A stretch of 47,470 bases of DNA from Bacillota bacterium (GCA_017534115.1 JAFWDD010000051.1:1-47470); one strand, 5' to 3'; positions 15,614 through 23,957 are shown, counted from the stretch's first letter. A program made the numbers and translations. The notes: generated by a model from the sequence alone, not told the origin.

Positions 15614-16492
15614 TTATTCGATGTTCTGAACCTGCTCTCTGATCTTCTCTATCTCGCTCTTTATCTCAACTACCTTTTTGGTAACGTCTATGTTATTGGA
15701 TTTTGAGCCGATTGTGTTGGCCTCTCTGTTCATCTCCTGAACAAGGAAATCCAGCTTTCTGCCCACCTGTCCGCCGTTTTCCAAAATGTTTTTCAACTGG
15801 TCTATGTGGCTTTTGAGACGGGTTATCTCCTCGTCAATGCAGGCCTTGTCCGCGAATATGGTTACCTCTGTCAGTATCCTCTGCTCGTCGATCTCCGTCT
15901 CGTCCAGAAGACCCGCAAGCCTCTGCATGAGCTTCTGTCTGTATTCCTCCGCAACAAGAGGAGCTTTTTCCTCGACTGCCTTCAGAAGAACAGCTATGTT
16001 GTCATTCTTCACAAGGATATCCTTCTTCAGGTTCTCGCCTTCGGCCTCGCGCATCTCGATGAATTTGTCCAGCGCCTCGTCCAGCGCGGGCAAAAGGGTC
16101 TCCCAGATAATATCCATGTCCTCTTCCGCTTTTTTGGAAGTAATAACATCGGGGTATCTTGCCACAAGGGTAAGCTTGTCGGGAGATGTAACGCCGTACC
16201 TCTCCTCTATCTGACGCACCTTTTCCATGTAGGAGTCCGCAAGATTCTCGTTGAATATAACCTCAACGTCGCCTTCGTAACTGCTTTCGAAATTTATATA
16301 TATATCTGTTTTGCCTCTGATCACCCGTGCAGCGGCGGTCTTTTTTATCCTGTCCTCAAGGAACATCATGAATCTGGGCATTTTTACGGAAATATCCCCG
16401 TACCTGTGGTTCACGGAACGCATCTCAACGATGAACTTTCTTCCGTCCTTCTCAAATTCGCCTCTGCCGTAGCCTGTCATGCTTCTTATCAT
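15614..16492 (-). CDS. YicC-family endoribonuclease
   Basis: The 292 residues start with the diagnostic MIRSMTGYGRGEF and end with the DUF1732-type C-terminus (DFLVQEMNREANTIGSKS). YicC-like proteins are ribonucleases that in E. coli act on small RNAs; the role in Clostridia is less clear. It is the first gene of the yicC-gmk-rpoZ operon, the usual clostridial neighbourhood. Confidence 0.92.
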   Translation of the reverse strand: MIRSMTGYGRGEFEKDGRKFIVEMRSVNHRYGDISVKMPRFMMFLEDRIKKTAAARVIRGKTDIYINFESSYEGDVEVIFNENLADSYMEKVRQIEERYGVTSPDKLTLVARYPDVITSKKAEEDMDIIWETLLPALDEALDKFIEMREAEGENLKKDILVKNDNIAVLLKAVEEKAPLVAEEYRQKLMQRLAGLLDETEIDEQRILTEVTIFADKACIDEEITRLKSHIDQLKNILENGGQVGRKLDFLVQEMNREANTIGSKSNNIDVTKKVVEIKSEIEKIREQVQNIE

Positions 16493-16542
16493 AATTTAAG
16501 TCATCCTTTTTTATTATTCTGTCCTGTGTTAAGATTAAACTA

Positions 16543-16572
16543 ATTATATATTAAATTATACACCTATATCAA
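16543..16572 (-). promoter_or_regulatory. Promoter of yicC-gmk-rpoZ
   Basis: Minus strand TTGATA (16567-16572), 18-base spacer, TATAAT (16543-16548), in an A/T-rich stretch. A second TATAAT-like box lies just upstream of it. Confidence 0.55.
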
Positions 16573-16619
16573 TAGAAAGAAAAATTATTTATAATATTGT
16601 AAAAAAATTTTTCGTTTTA

Positions 16620-16628
16620 TGATATACT
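16620..16628 (+). promoter_or_regulatory. Possible extended -10 promoter of rqcH
   Basis: TGATATACT (TG, one base, TATACT) on the plus strand; the nearest TTGTAA is 20 bases upstream, so only the extended -10 supports it. A TCCCTC-TTC-GAGGGA mini-hairpin follows in the leader. Confidence 0.3.
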
Positions 16629-16720
16629 TCAGGGGAAAAGAGCATTTCCCTCTTCGAGGGAGTTAATGCAGAATCTAAAACTTTACGAAAAACTAAAATT
16701 TATAAAATAAATTACAATAT

Positions 16721-16802
16721 CCGGTGCGAAGCACATAAAATAAATCTGCCTAGGGCAGATTTTGACCATAACTGTTCACTATTCAATATTCATTATTCAT
16801 TA
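16721..16802 (+). repeat. Composite hairpin repeat, partial copy L
   Basis: Contains the GTGCGAAGCAC hairpin, the AAATCTGCC/GGCAGATT stem (both strands of the stem changed relative to AATCCG/CGGATT copies), and an A/T-rich module with ATTCATTATTCATT (16766-16802). It lies in the rqcH leader, followed by a CTCTTCCGT/ACGGAAGAG hairpin (16805-16840). Confidence 0.7.
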
Positions 16803-16874
16803 ACCTCTTCCGTACACCGTGTTTGCGAACCACGGAAGAGCTGAAGAGTGGTAAAAAAAGGGAGATGACTACCT

Positions 16875-18635
16875 ATGTCAATGGACGGTATTTCCATTTA
16901 CGGAGTTCTTTGCGAACTGAAAAAAAATATAATCGGCGAGAGAATCGACAAGATCCACCAGCCCTACCGGGACGAGGTGGTTTTAAGCCTGCGGGGAAAA
17001 AACGGCGCTCAGAAGCTTCTGCTTTCCGCCAACCCAAGCCATCCGCGGATCCATATAACATCCATACAGAAGGAAAACCCCATGACTCCGCCTATGTTCA
17101 CCATGATCCTGAGGAAATACATCTCCGGCGGACGGATTACGGGTATCTCCCAGCCGGATTTCGAACGTATCGTATTTATAGACATAGAATCCTCCAACGA
17201 AATGGGCGACCTGAGCGAAAAACGCCTTATACTGGAGATTATGGGCAAGCACAGCAATATCATCCTCTGCGACGACAAGAGAATTATTCTTGATTCCGCG
17301 AAACGGATCACCCATGAAAAAAGCTCGGTCCGCGAGGTGCTGCCCGGCAGAGAATACACTCTTCCGCCCAACGACAAAAAGAACCCGCTTAGTGCGGAAA
17401 AACCGGAGTTTTTGGAGCTTTGCTCACAGAAAAGCGCCCAGAAGCTCCAGAATATAATATACCAGTCATACACGGGCATCAGTCCTGTTTCCGCGTCGGA
17501 AATCGTACTTCGCGCGGATCTGGATCCTTCGGACTGTCCCGAAAGAGTGTCACAGAATGACCTGGAGAAGCTCTATTCCGCCTTCGCCCAGTATTTCAGC
17601 GAGCTTAAAACGGAGGACTTCCATCCCGCAATGTACTATGAAAACGGGAAGATAAAGGATTTCGCCATATTGAAGTCTCTGATCTTCTCTTTGAGCGAGA
17701 AGAAGGAGTTCGGCAGTATATCGGAGCTTTTCGAGGGCTTTTACGCCCAGCGGGACGCATCCTATAACCTGAACCAGAGGACTCACGACCTGAAGAAGAT
17801 CGTGACCAACGCCTATGAGCGGTGCGTGAAGAAGAAGGAGGCTCAGCTGAAGACTCTTGAGGACATTAAGGACAAGGACAGCTGGCGGCTCAAGGGCGAG
17901 CTGCTCACAGCGTATATATATGAAGTAAAAAAAGGTATGACGAAGATCTCCCTGACGGATTTCTATTCCGAGGACGGACGGCAGGTGGAGATCGCTCTGG
18001 ATCCCCAGAAAACGCCGTCGGAGAACGCCCAGAAGTATTTTTCAAAGTACAACAAGGCGAAACGCACGGAGACGGCTCTGGCGGTACAGTTAGAGGAGAA
18101 CGAAAGGCTCATGGAGTATCTTGAAGGGGTTTCGGCGGCTATTGACACGGCGGAAAACGAGGCTGACATACGGGAGATACGCCGGGAGCTGGGCGAGACA
18201 GGGTTCCTGAAGAGGCAGAACGAGGGTAAAAAGCAGAAAAGTCCGCGCAAGTCTGCGCCCATGCATTTTATTTCATCGGAAGGGTTCCATATCTTTGTGG
18301 GCAAGAGCAACACACAGAACGATTATCTGACAATGCAGTTTGCAAAGCCCAGGGATATATGGATGCACACGAAAAAGATCGCGGGGAGCCATGTTATCAT
18401 TGTGTCCAACAACACGGAGATCCCGGAAACCGCCATAAAGGAAGGCGCGCTTCTGGCGGCGTATTACAGCAAGGGCAGGGAGTCGTCTTCAGTGCCTGTG
18501 GACTACACGTTCAAAAAATTCGTGAAAAAGCCTTCGGGCGCGAAGCCGGGTCTGGTGATTTATGAGACCAATTCTACGATTTATGTTACACCGCGGGAAG
18601 AAGAGGTTAAGCGCATAAAACGAGTCGATGCATAA
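16875..18635 (+). CDS. rqcH: Ribosome quality control factor RqcH (NFACT protein)
   Basis: Binds peptidyl-tRNA on split 50S subunits and adds alanine tails to stalled nascent chains. The 586 residues show the N-terminal NFACT-N domain with KRLILEIMGKHSNIIL near residue 117, a middle HhH part, a long charged coiled coil (about 290-430), and the C-terminal NFACT-R domain with DIWMHTKKIAGSHVII near residue 493. The start MSMDGISIYG has GGGAG upstream. Older annotations call this a fibronectin-binding protein. It is a single gene on the plus strand between repeats L and B. Confidence 0.95.
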   Translation: MSMDGISIYGVLCELKKNIIGERIDKIHQPYRDEVVLSLRGKNGAQKLLLSANPSHPRIHITSIQKENPMTPPMFTMILRKYISGGRITGISQPDFERIVFIDIESSNEMGDLSEKRLILEIMGKHSNIILCDDKRIILDSAKRITHEKSSVREVLPGREYTLPPNDKKNPLSAEKPEFLELCSQKSAQKLQNIIYQSYTGISPVSASEIVLRADLDPSDCPERVSQNDLEKLYSAFAQYFSELKTEDFHPAMYYENGKIKDFAILKSLIFSLSEKKEFGSISELFEGFYAQRDASYNLNQRTHDLKKIVTNAYERCVKKKEAQLKTLEDIKDKDSWRLKGELLTAYIYEVKKGMTKISLTDFYSEDGRQVEIALDPQKTPSENAQKYFSKYNKAKRTETALAVQLEENERLMEYLEGVSAAIDTAENEADIREIRRELGETGFLKRQNEGKKQKSPRKSAPMHFISSEGFHIFVGKSNTQNDYLTMQFAKPRDIWMHTKKIAGSHVIIVSNNTEIPETAIKEGALLAAYYSKGRESSSVPVDYTFKKFVKKPSGAKPGLVIYETNSTIYVTPREEEVKRIKRVDA

Positions 18636-19018
18636 CTCTCCGAGGGCTTAGGACTCTCAACCCCAAAATGCTTCTGCTTCACGATGTTTCGCTCCAGCAT
18701 TTTGGGGACCCCTAAGAACCCGCTTAAGGCTCTGCCTTAAGAATCCGCTCTCCGAGAACTCAGGGCTCTGCCCTGAGAACCCGCAAGGGATTTCATCCCT
18801 TGACCCTGTGTAGTATGTTTGGGACAGTAATCGGCTATATTTAAGCTTTTCACTTTCAGAAATTTATCCAATACAAATCCGTCTTTCGGTGCGAAGCACT
18901 TTAATTGAATCCGACAAAGACGGATTCTGACCGCAATTAGCACCTGAAAGGTGCGGCTTCATTAGCGAAGCGTCTTCATTCCTTCATTTGCGAAGCAAAC
19001 TTCATTGCGCCGCAGGCG
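18636..19018 (+). repeat. Composite hairpin repeat, copy B (after rqcH)
   Basis: Full-length copy directly after the rqcH stop: head, two CTCTGC hairpins (TTAAGG...CCTTAA and TCAGGG...CCCTGA), AAGGGATTTCATCCCTT, GTGCGAAGCAC, AATCCGACAAAGACGGATT, AGCACC...GGTGC, CTTCATT-linked GCGAAGC hairpins and GCGCCGCAGGCG. A 47-bp palindrome-ended module is inserted at 18661-18707. Confidence 0.85.
18661..18707 (+). repeat. 47-bp palindrome-ended module inside copy B
   Basis: Begins CCCCAAAATGCT and ends AGCATTTTGGGG: 12-bp perfect terminal inverted repeats around an asymmetric 23-bp core. The same module in reverse orientation lies at 30706-30750 in copy G. Confidence 0.75.
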
Positions 19019-19054
19019 TATTCATCCCGCCGGCCTTATTTGCTTTTCAAGGCA

Positions 19055-19084
19055 CAAAAAAAGACATCTTACGATGTCTTTTTA
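19055..19084. terminator. Bidirectional terminator between copy B and nrdR
   Basis: AAAAAAAGACATC-TTAC-GATGTCTTTTT: stem of at least 6 G/C-A/T pairs flanked by A-run and T-run, so it can end transcription of nrdR on the minus strand and of anything arriving from rqcH. Confidence 0.8.
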
Positions 19085-19564
19085 TTATTCTTTCTCTTTC
19101 TTTTCTCCGCTTTTTTCCTCCATGAGCTTCGCCAGCTCATCCATGAATGTGTTAATATCCTTGAACTGTCTGTAAACGGAAGCGAAGCGCACATATGCCA
19201 CCTCGTCTATATCCTTGAGTCGTTCCATAACCATGTTGCCCAGCTCGCGGCTTTCCACCTCGCGGCTGTGTCCGGAGGAAATGATGTTCTCTATCTCGTC
19301 GGCAATGCCTTCCATCTGGCTGATGGTAACGGGACGTTTGTTGCAGGATTTTATGATTCCGTTCAGAAGCTTGTTTTTATCGAAAATCTCACGGGTTCCG
19401 TTCCTTTTAACCACCGTAACGGGGATAGTATCCACCTTTTCATAGGTATTGAACCGTTTCCCGCATTTCTCGCAAAGCCTTCTGCGCTTTATAATTCTGT
19501 TGTCGTCGTGGCTCCGAGTATCTATTACCTTTGTATCGTCATAACCGCAGTAAGGGCATCTCAT
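19085..19564 (-). CDS. nrdR: Transcriptional repressor NrdR
   Basis: Controls ribonucleotide reductase genes in response to dATP/ATP. The 158 residues start MRCPYCGYDDTKVIDTR, with the second Cys pair in RRLCEKCGKRFNTYE (zinc ribbon), followed by an ATP-cone domain from about residue 48. The start at 19564 is chosen because it gives the conserved N-terminus and has GGCGGGAG upstream; the open frame goes on to 19678 across the promoter. An NrdR box overlaps its own promoter, so it is probably autoregulated. nrdD, its likely main target, lies 1.1 kb away. Confidence 0.96.
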   Translation of the reverse strand: MRCPYCGYDDTKVIDTRSHDDNRIIKRRRLCEKCGKRFNTYEKVDTIPVTVVKRNGTREIFDKNKLLNGIIKSCNKRPVTISQMEGIADEIENIISSGHSREVESRELGNMVMERLKDIDEVAYVRFASVYRQFKDINTFMDELAKLMEEKSGEKKEKE

Positions 19565-19638
19565 ATGTCTCCCGCCTTTCCGAAATTTTTTCCTTTTTTC
19601 TTTATCTGCACATAAACATGATTTTATTTCACCAAAAA

Positions 19639-19654
19639 ACACTACATATAGTAT
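19639..19654 (-). promoter_or_regulatory. NrdR box overlapping the nrdR promoter
   Basis: ATACTATATGTAGTGT on the minus strand agrees with the NrdR-box consensus ACACWATATATWGTGT at 14 of 16 positions and overlaps the -10. No convincing second box was found 31-32 bp to either side. Confidence 0.65.
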
Positions 19655-19678
19655 ACTATAAAAAATTTTTATGGTCAA
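19650..19678 (-). promoter_or_regulatory. Promoter of nrdR
   Basis: TTGACC (19673-19678) and TATACT (19650-19655), 17 bases apart, on the minus strand. Confidence 0.65.
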
Positions 19679-19688
19679 CGATTAAAGG

Positions 19689-19974
19689 TGCGCCTTCGGT
19701 GCAATGAAGTTTGCTGCGCAAATGAAGAAATGAAGACGCTTCACTAATGAAGCCGCCCTTTTGCAAAGGGCTAATTAAGGTCAGAATCCGCCTGAAGTCG
19801 GATTCAATTAAAGTGCTTAGCACTGAAATAGCGTGTTTTTTGTCTGAAATTTCGATTTTCGGAAAGTGTCATTTTAACCGATAACCATCCCTTACTTATT
19901 GCACAGGGTCAAGGGATGAAATCCCTTGCGGGTCCTTAGGGGCAGAGCCCCTGAGCCGCCGGAGGCATAGCCAG
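19689..19974 (-). repeat. Composite hairpin repeat, copy C (nrdR-ylmC gap), inverted
   Basis: Reverse orientation relative to most copies. The modules read in the same order from the minus strand, with variant stems: AGCCCTTTGCAAAAGGGCGGCT, GTGCTAAGCAC, AATCCGACTTCAGGCGGATT, AAGGGATTTCATCCCTT, AGGGGCTCTGCCCCT and GCCTCCGGCGG. It separates nrdR's promoter from the ylmC-like stop. Confidence 0.8.
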
Positions 19975-19995
19975 AGCCCCATGACAGCTCTGATT

Positions 19996-20265
19996 TCAGC
20001 GGGCAAAAGGCGGACGCGGCGGACCTTTTTTATCCACCAAAACAGCGTCGTCCCCGATTTTGCGTATCTCGCTCCACTCTATTATCTCCCGCTCCTTCTT
20101 CCCGCAGAGGAAGGAACAGCAAAATCCCTTTTCCTTTGTGAGAAAAATCTTGCAGATCCTGCCGCTTGTCAGCTCTATCTCCATATCGGAAATATACCCG
20201 AATTTATTCCCCGTGTGTATGTCGATGAACACCTTTTCCTTGAAAATACTGTACTTTTCAAGCAT
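19996..20265 (-). CDS. YlmC/YmxH-family PRC-barrel protein
   Basis: An 89-residue protein with a single PRC-barrel fold: KVFIDIHTGNKFGYISD, then ELTSGRICKIFLT and a WSEIRKIGDDAVLV strand near the end. The YlmC/YmxH family is found in spore-forming Firmicutes and is often annotated as sporulation-related; its biochemical role is unknown. Three cysteines are unusual for so small a protein. It is a single-gene unit, with GAGGAG upstream of the ATG, divergent from nrdD. Confidence 0.85.
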   Translation of the reverse strand: MLEKYSIFKEKVFIDIHTGNKFGYISDMEIELTSGRICKIFLTKEKGFCCSFLCGKKEREIIEWSEIRKIGDDAVLVDKKGPPRPPFAR

Positions 20266-20386
20266 CCTCTCTTCTCCTCATCATCTTTTTTAAATTTTAT
20301 GAAAAAAGGGCTTGATTAAATTCCCATTTGGTAATCTTGCTCAATGTATACCGTAAATTTTATATAAAGATTGTTTCTTTTTTTGT

Positions 20387-20415
20387 TTGACTAATTATAG
20401 TATACCATGTACAAT
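20387..20415 (+). promoter_or_regulatory. Promoter of nrdD
   Basis: TTGACT (20387-20392), 17-base spacer, TACAAT (20410-20415). Start of transcription near 20422, giving a leader of about 230 nt that includes repeat copy D. Confidence 0.6.
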
Positions 20416-20456
20416 ATTTAGAGAAAATTCCTTATTCAAACACCTATATATTGTGT
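20409..20456 (+). promoter_or_regulatory. Pair of NrdR boxes at the nrdD promoter
   Basis: Box 1 (20409-20424) matches the consensus ACACWATATATWGTGT at 11 of 16 positions and overlaps the -10; box 2 (20441-20456, CACCTATATATTGTGT) matches at 13 of 16. They are exactly 32 bp apart, about three helical turns, the known spacing of NrdR box pairs. Confidence 0.7.
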
Positions 20457-20547
20457 TTTCGGCACGGGTACAGAATAGCGGAACCATATGTTCCGATGCG
20501 CCAAAAACAGCATTCGCAAAACATTCCGAAGGCAAAAAAAATCCCCA

Positions 20548-20632
20548 GCATATTACATGGGGTCAAGGGGCGAAGTCCCTTGCGGGTCCTTAGGGCAGAG
20601 CCCTAAGCCGCCGGAGGCACACCCTCGGAGAG
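20548..20632 (-). repeat. Composite hairpin repeat, head-only copy D in the nrdD leader, inverted
   Basis: Holds only the head modules in reverse: AAGGGACTTCGCCCCTT, AGGGCTCTGCCCT, GCCTCCGGCGG and CTCTCCGAGGG, the last ending about 18 bases before the nrdD ATG. The element therefore lies within the transcribed leader, right beside the ribosome binding site. Confidence 0.75.
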
Positions 20633-20650
20633 AAAGAAAGGGGTATAAAT

Positions 20651-23032
20651 ATGACAGCGAAAACATCTGAATTTGTTTCTCTGATGAAGATCACAAAGAG
20701 AGACGGCCGTACAATGGATTTTGATATAAACAAAATCGCTACGGCAATATCAAAAGCGTTCAGCGCAACAACGGGCGACAAGGACTACTCCATCTGCCTT
20801 AAGCTTGCGGAGCAGGTAACAGACACACTTGTAGAAAACGAAATGCTTCAGCCCTCAGTTGAGGATATACAGGATATAGTAGAAAAAACACTTATGAAAA
20901 ACGGCTTTGTAAAGACCGCAAAGGCATACATCCTTTACAGAGCCGAAAGAACAAGGATCAGGAATATGCAGGACCGCCTGATGAAGACATTCGAGGACAT
21001 CACATATTCCGACGCAAACGACAGCGACATCAAACGTGAAAACGCCAACATCGACGGCAACACAGCCATGGGCGCAATGCTGAAATACGGCTCCGAGGGT
21101 GCGAAACACTTCAACGAGATGTTCGTTCTTAAACCTTCACACTCAGAAGCACACGCGTCCGGCGACATCCATATTCACGATCTGGATTTCTATACACTGA
21201 CCACCACCTGCTGCCAGATAGATATAATCAAACTGTTCAAGGACGGATTCTCCACAGGCCACGGAGTTTTGAGAGAGCCCAACGACATCGCAAGCTACTC
21301 CGCTCTCGCCTGCATCGCTATCCAGTCCAACCAGAACGACCAGCACGGCGGACAGTCCATCGTAAACTTCGACTACGGCCTTGCGGAAGGTGTTAAGAAA
21401 ACATACGTTAAAAGATACAGAAAAGCCCTTTCCTACGCTCTTGAGCTTACAGCAGGCAAGGACATCGAAAAAGAATTCAAGGCATTCCTTGAAACACTCT
21501 ATAAATCAGAAAGCTTAAGACCCACAATCGACGGTGACGAAGCATATAATAACAAAGAGACCGAATATCTGGCATCTCTGGGCTTCACATCCGAACAGAT
21601 AGAAAAGGCAAGAGCCTTCGCAAGAACAAAAGCATACGACGAGACAGACAGAGCTACATTCCAGGCAATGGAAGCGTTCATCCACAACCTGAACACAATG
21701 CATTCCAGAGCCGGCGCTCAGACACCCTTCTCCTCCATTAACTATGGTATGGACACATCCACAGAAGGCAGAATGGTAGTCAAAAATATTCTCCTCGTTA
21801 CGGACGCAGGTCTCGGCCACGGCGAAACACCTATTTTCCCTATCCAGATATTCAGGGTAAAGGAAGGCGTGAACTACAATCCCGGCGACCCTAACTACGA
21901 CTTATTCCAGCTTTCATGCAAGGTAAGCGCAAAGAGACTGTTCCCCAACTTCTCATTCATAGACGCGCCTTTCAACTTAAGATATTACAAGGGAACACCC
22001 GAAACAGAGATCGCTTACATGGGCTGTAGAACAAGGGTTATCGGAAACATTTACGATCCTTCCAGAGAGACCTGCTACGGCAGAGGAAACCTTAGCTTCA
22101 CATCCATTAACCTGCCCAGAATCGCTCTGCGCTCCAACGGAAACGTTGAATGGTTCTTCGAGGAATTAGACAGAAAGATCGACCTTGTTATAGATCAGCT
22201 TCTTGAAAGATTCGCTATTCAGTGCAAGAAGAAAGTAAGCAACTTCCCCTTCCTTATGGGCGAAGGAGTCTGGATAGATTCCGACAAGCTTGGATTTGAC
22301 GACGAGATCGGAGAGATCCTGAAACACGGAACACTTTCTCTCGGATTCATCGGTCTTGCGGAGACACTTGTGGCATTGATCGGCAAACACCACGGTGAAG
22401 ACGAGATCGCTCAGAACCTTGGTATTGACATTATCAGCCATATGCGCCGCAGACTGGACGACAAGTCCAAAGAAACAGGACTTAACTTCTCACTGCTGGC
22501 AACTCCCGCTGAGGGACTTTCCGGAAGATTCCTCAGACTGGACAGACAGAAATTCGGTATTATCCCCGGAATCACGGACAGAGAGTATTACACAAACAGC
22601 TTCCATATTCCCGTATACTACCCTATTTCAGCTTACAAGAAGATCCAGCTTGAGGCGCCTTATCACGAGCTTACGAACGCCGGACACATCACATATGTTG
22701 AGCTGGACGGAGACACCACCCAGAACCTGGAAGTTTTCGAGAAGATCATCCGCTGCATGAAAGAGTCCGGAATCGGATACGGCTCCATCAACCATCCCGT
22801 TGACAGAGACCCCGTATGCGGATACAACGGAATTATCGGGGATACCTGTCCCAACTGCGGAAGAAGCGAGGATGACGGCGGTCCCGCGTTCCAGAGGATC
22901 CGCAGGATCACAGGTTACCTTGTAGGTACTCTGGACAGATTTAACAACGCCAAGAGAGCGGAAGAGCGCGACAGAGTTAAACATTTCGCGAGAAATGAAT
23001 CCTGCTCAGCCTGCTCCGAAGACTATGAATAA
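20651..23032 (+). CDS. nrdD: Anaerobic (class III) ribonucleoside-triphosphate reductase
   Basis: Makes deoxyribonucleotides from NTPs without oxygen, using a glycyl radical. The 793 residues have an N-terminal ATP-cone (about 12-100, KITKRDGRTMDFD), the large barrel with the TTTCCQID segment, a C-terminal zinc site (CGYNG then CPNCG) and the glycyl radical loop RRITGYLVGTLDRFNNAK near residue 750. The end CSACSEDYE is an additional cysteine pair. AAAGAAAGGGG precedes the ATG. Regulation by NrdR is indicated by the two boxes upstream. NrdG follows after a 400-base gap. Confidence 0.97.
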   Translation: MTAKTSEFVSLMKITKRDGRTMDFDINKIATAISKAFSATTGDKDYSICLKLAEQVTDTLVENEMLQPSVEDIQDIVEKTLMKNGFVKTAKAYILYRAERTRIRNMQDRLMKTFEDITYSDANDSDIKRENANIDGNTAMGAMLKYGSEGAKHFNEMFVLKPSHSEAHASGDIHIHDLDFYTLTTTCCQIDIIKLFKDGFSTGHGVLREPNDIASYSALACIAIQSNQNDQHGGQSIVNFDYGLAEGVKKTYVKRYRKALSYALELTAGKDIEKEFKAFLETLYKSESLRPTIDGDEAYNNKETEYLASLGFTSEQIEKARAFARTKAYDETDRATFQAMEAFIHNLNTMHSRAGAQTPFSSINYGMDTSTEGRMVVKNILLVTDAGLGHGETPIFPIQIFRVKEGVNYNPGDPNYDLFQLSCKVSAKRLFPNFSFIDAPFNLRYYKGTPETEIAYMGCRTRVIGNIYDPSRETCYGRGNLSFTSINLPRIALRSNGNVEWFFEELDRKIDLVIDQLLERFAIQCKKKVSNFPFLMGEGVWIDSDKLGFDDEIGEILKHGTLSLGFIGLAETLVALIGKHHGEDEIAQNLGIDIISHMRRRLDDKSKETGLNFSLLATPAEGLSGRFLRLDRQKFGIIPGITDREYYTNSFHIPVYYPISAYKKIQLEAPYHELTNAGHITYVELDGDTTQNLEVFEKIIRCMKESGIGYGSINHPVDRDPVCGYNGIIGDTCPNCGRSEDDGGPAFQRIRRITGYLVGTLDRFNNAKRAEERDRVKHFARNESCSACSEDYE

Positions 23033-23098
23033 TTCTTTATAATATTTTATTCGAATAAATTCCTGTGATGATGGGACGCAGGAAAAAACCAACGAAAA

Positions 23099-23131
23099 GG
23101 GCACCTTAAAACAGGTGCTCTTGGGTTTTTT
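23099..23131 (+). terminator. Terminator after nrdD
   Basis: GGGCACCT-TAAAAC-AGGTGCTC (8 bp, one G-U) followed by TTGGGTTTTTT. It suggests nrdD and nrdG are at least partly separate transcripts. Confidence 0.7.
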
Positions 23132-23371
23132 ATGCACCCTGTGAGGGTGCAAATGAATAATGAATATTGAATAATGAACAGTTATGGATAGAATCCGCTG
23201 AAGCGGATTCATATTAAAGTGCCTTCGGCACAATTATAGCAGTACATTTTTTACGAAAAGCTATAATTTGTCAAAAAATTTCAGCCGGCAGTGCGAAGCA
23301 CTCTATTGAATCCGACTTTAGGAGGATTCCGACCTCAATTATTCACTATTCACTATTCATTATTCATTATT
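23132..23371. repeat. Composite hairpin repeat, rearranged copy E (nrdD-nrdG gap)
   Basis: Two half-elements face each other. The left half is inverted: A/T-rich ATTCATT module at 23152-23187, GAATCCGCTGAAGCGGATTC, GTGCCTTCGGCAC. The right half is direct: GTGCGAAGCAC, AATCCGACTTTAGGAGGATT and an ATTCATT module at 23336-23370. The result is a 240-bp imperfect palindrome with the same module at both ends. Confidence 0.75.
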
Positions 23372-23433
23372 TCTCCTCTATGGCTTATACTTTTAAACAC
23401 TCGCATACAGAATATAAAAGGAAGGATTACATT

Positions 23434-23931
23434 ATGAATATACGTATGTTTGGCTATTCGCCGGAATCAATAGTAGACGGAAAAGGGTTCCGTTTTTCCA
23501 TATTCGTTCAGGGATGTCTCATGGACTGTCCCGACTGCCACAATCCCGAAAGCCACGATCTGAACGGCGGGTATTTCATGGATACTGAGGCTCTTATAAA
23601 GGAAATCTCCGAAAATCCGCTTCTGGACGGAGTTACGTTTTCAGGCGGAGAGCCTTTTCTTCAGCCGGAGCCTCTCATCGAAATAGCTGAAGCCGTTAAG
23701 AAAATGAATTTAAACATCTGGATCTATTCCGGATACACATTCGAGGATATCCTGGCGTCCGGCGACGAGGCAAAGATAAATCTTCTCCGCCAGGCCGATG
23801 TTCTGGTTGACGGTCCCTTTAAGAAGGACGAACGCTCTCTGGAGCTGAAATTCAAGGGCAGCCGTAACCAGAGACTGGTGGATGTTAAGAAAAGTCTGGA
23901 CGCCGGAGAGGCAATTCTTTTCGAATTATAA
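23434..23931 (+). CDS. nrdG: NrdD-activating radical-SAM protein NrdG
   Basis: Generates the glycyl radical on NrdD using SAM and a [4Fe-4S] cluster. The cluster motif C-x3-C-x2-C is present as CLMDCPDC near residue 28, and the GG(E)P motif as FSGGEPF near residue 70. The start at 23434 (MNIRMFGYSPES) follows AAGGAAGG; the longer frame to 23380 runs into the repeat. The 165 residues are the usual length. Confidence 0.95.
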   Translation: MNIRMFGYSPESIVDGKGFRFSIFVQGCLMDCPDCHNPESHDLNGGYFMDTEALIKEISENPLLDGVTFSGGEPFLQPEPLIEIAEAVKKMNLNIWIYSGYTFEDILASGDEAKINLLRQADVLVDGPFKKDERSLELKFKGSRNQRLVDVKKSLDAGEAILFEL

Positions 23932-23957
23932 AATCTAATGAAAATTTAATAATCCAA

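Noticed and set aside
18737-18943. Minus-strand ORFs sharing HTT-GQG-KSLAG segments (also at 36794-37165 and 20387-20593)
   Set aside because: The shared peptide is just the translation of the repeat's AAGGG...CCCTT module; frames differ, no ribosome binding sites, and hairpin constraints explain the likeness.
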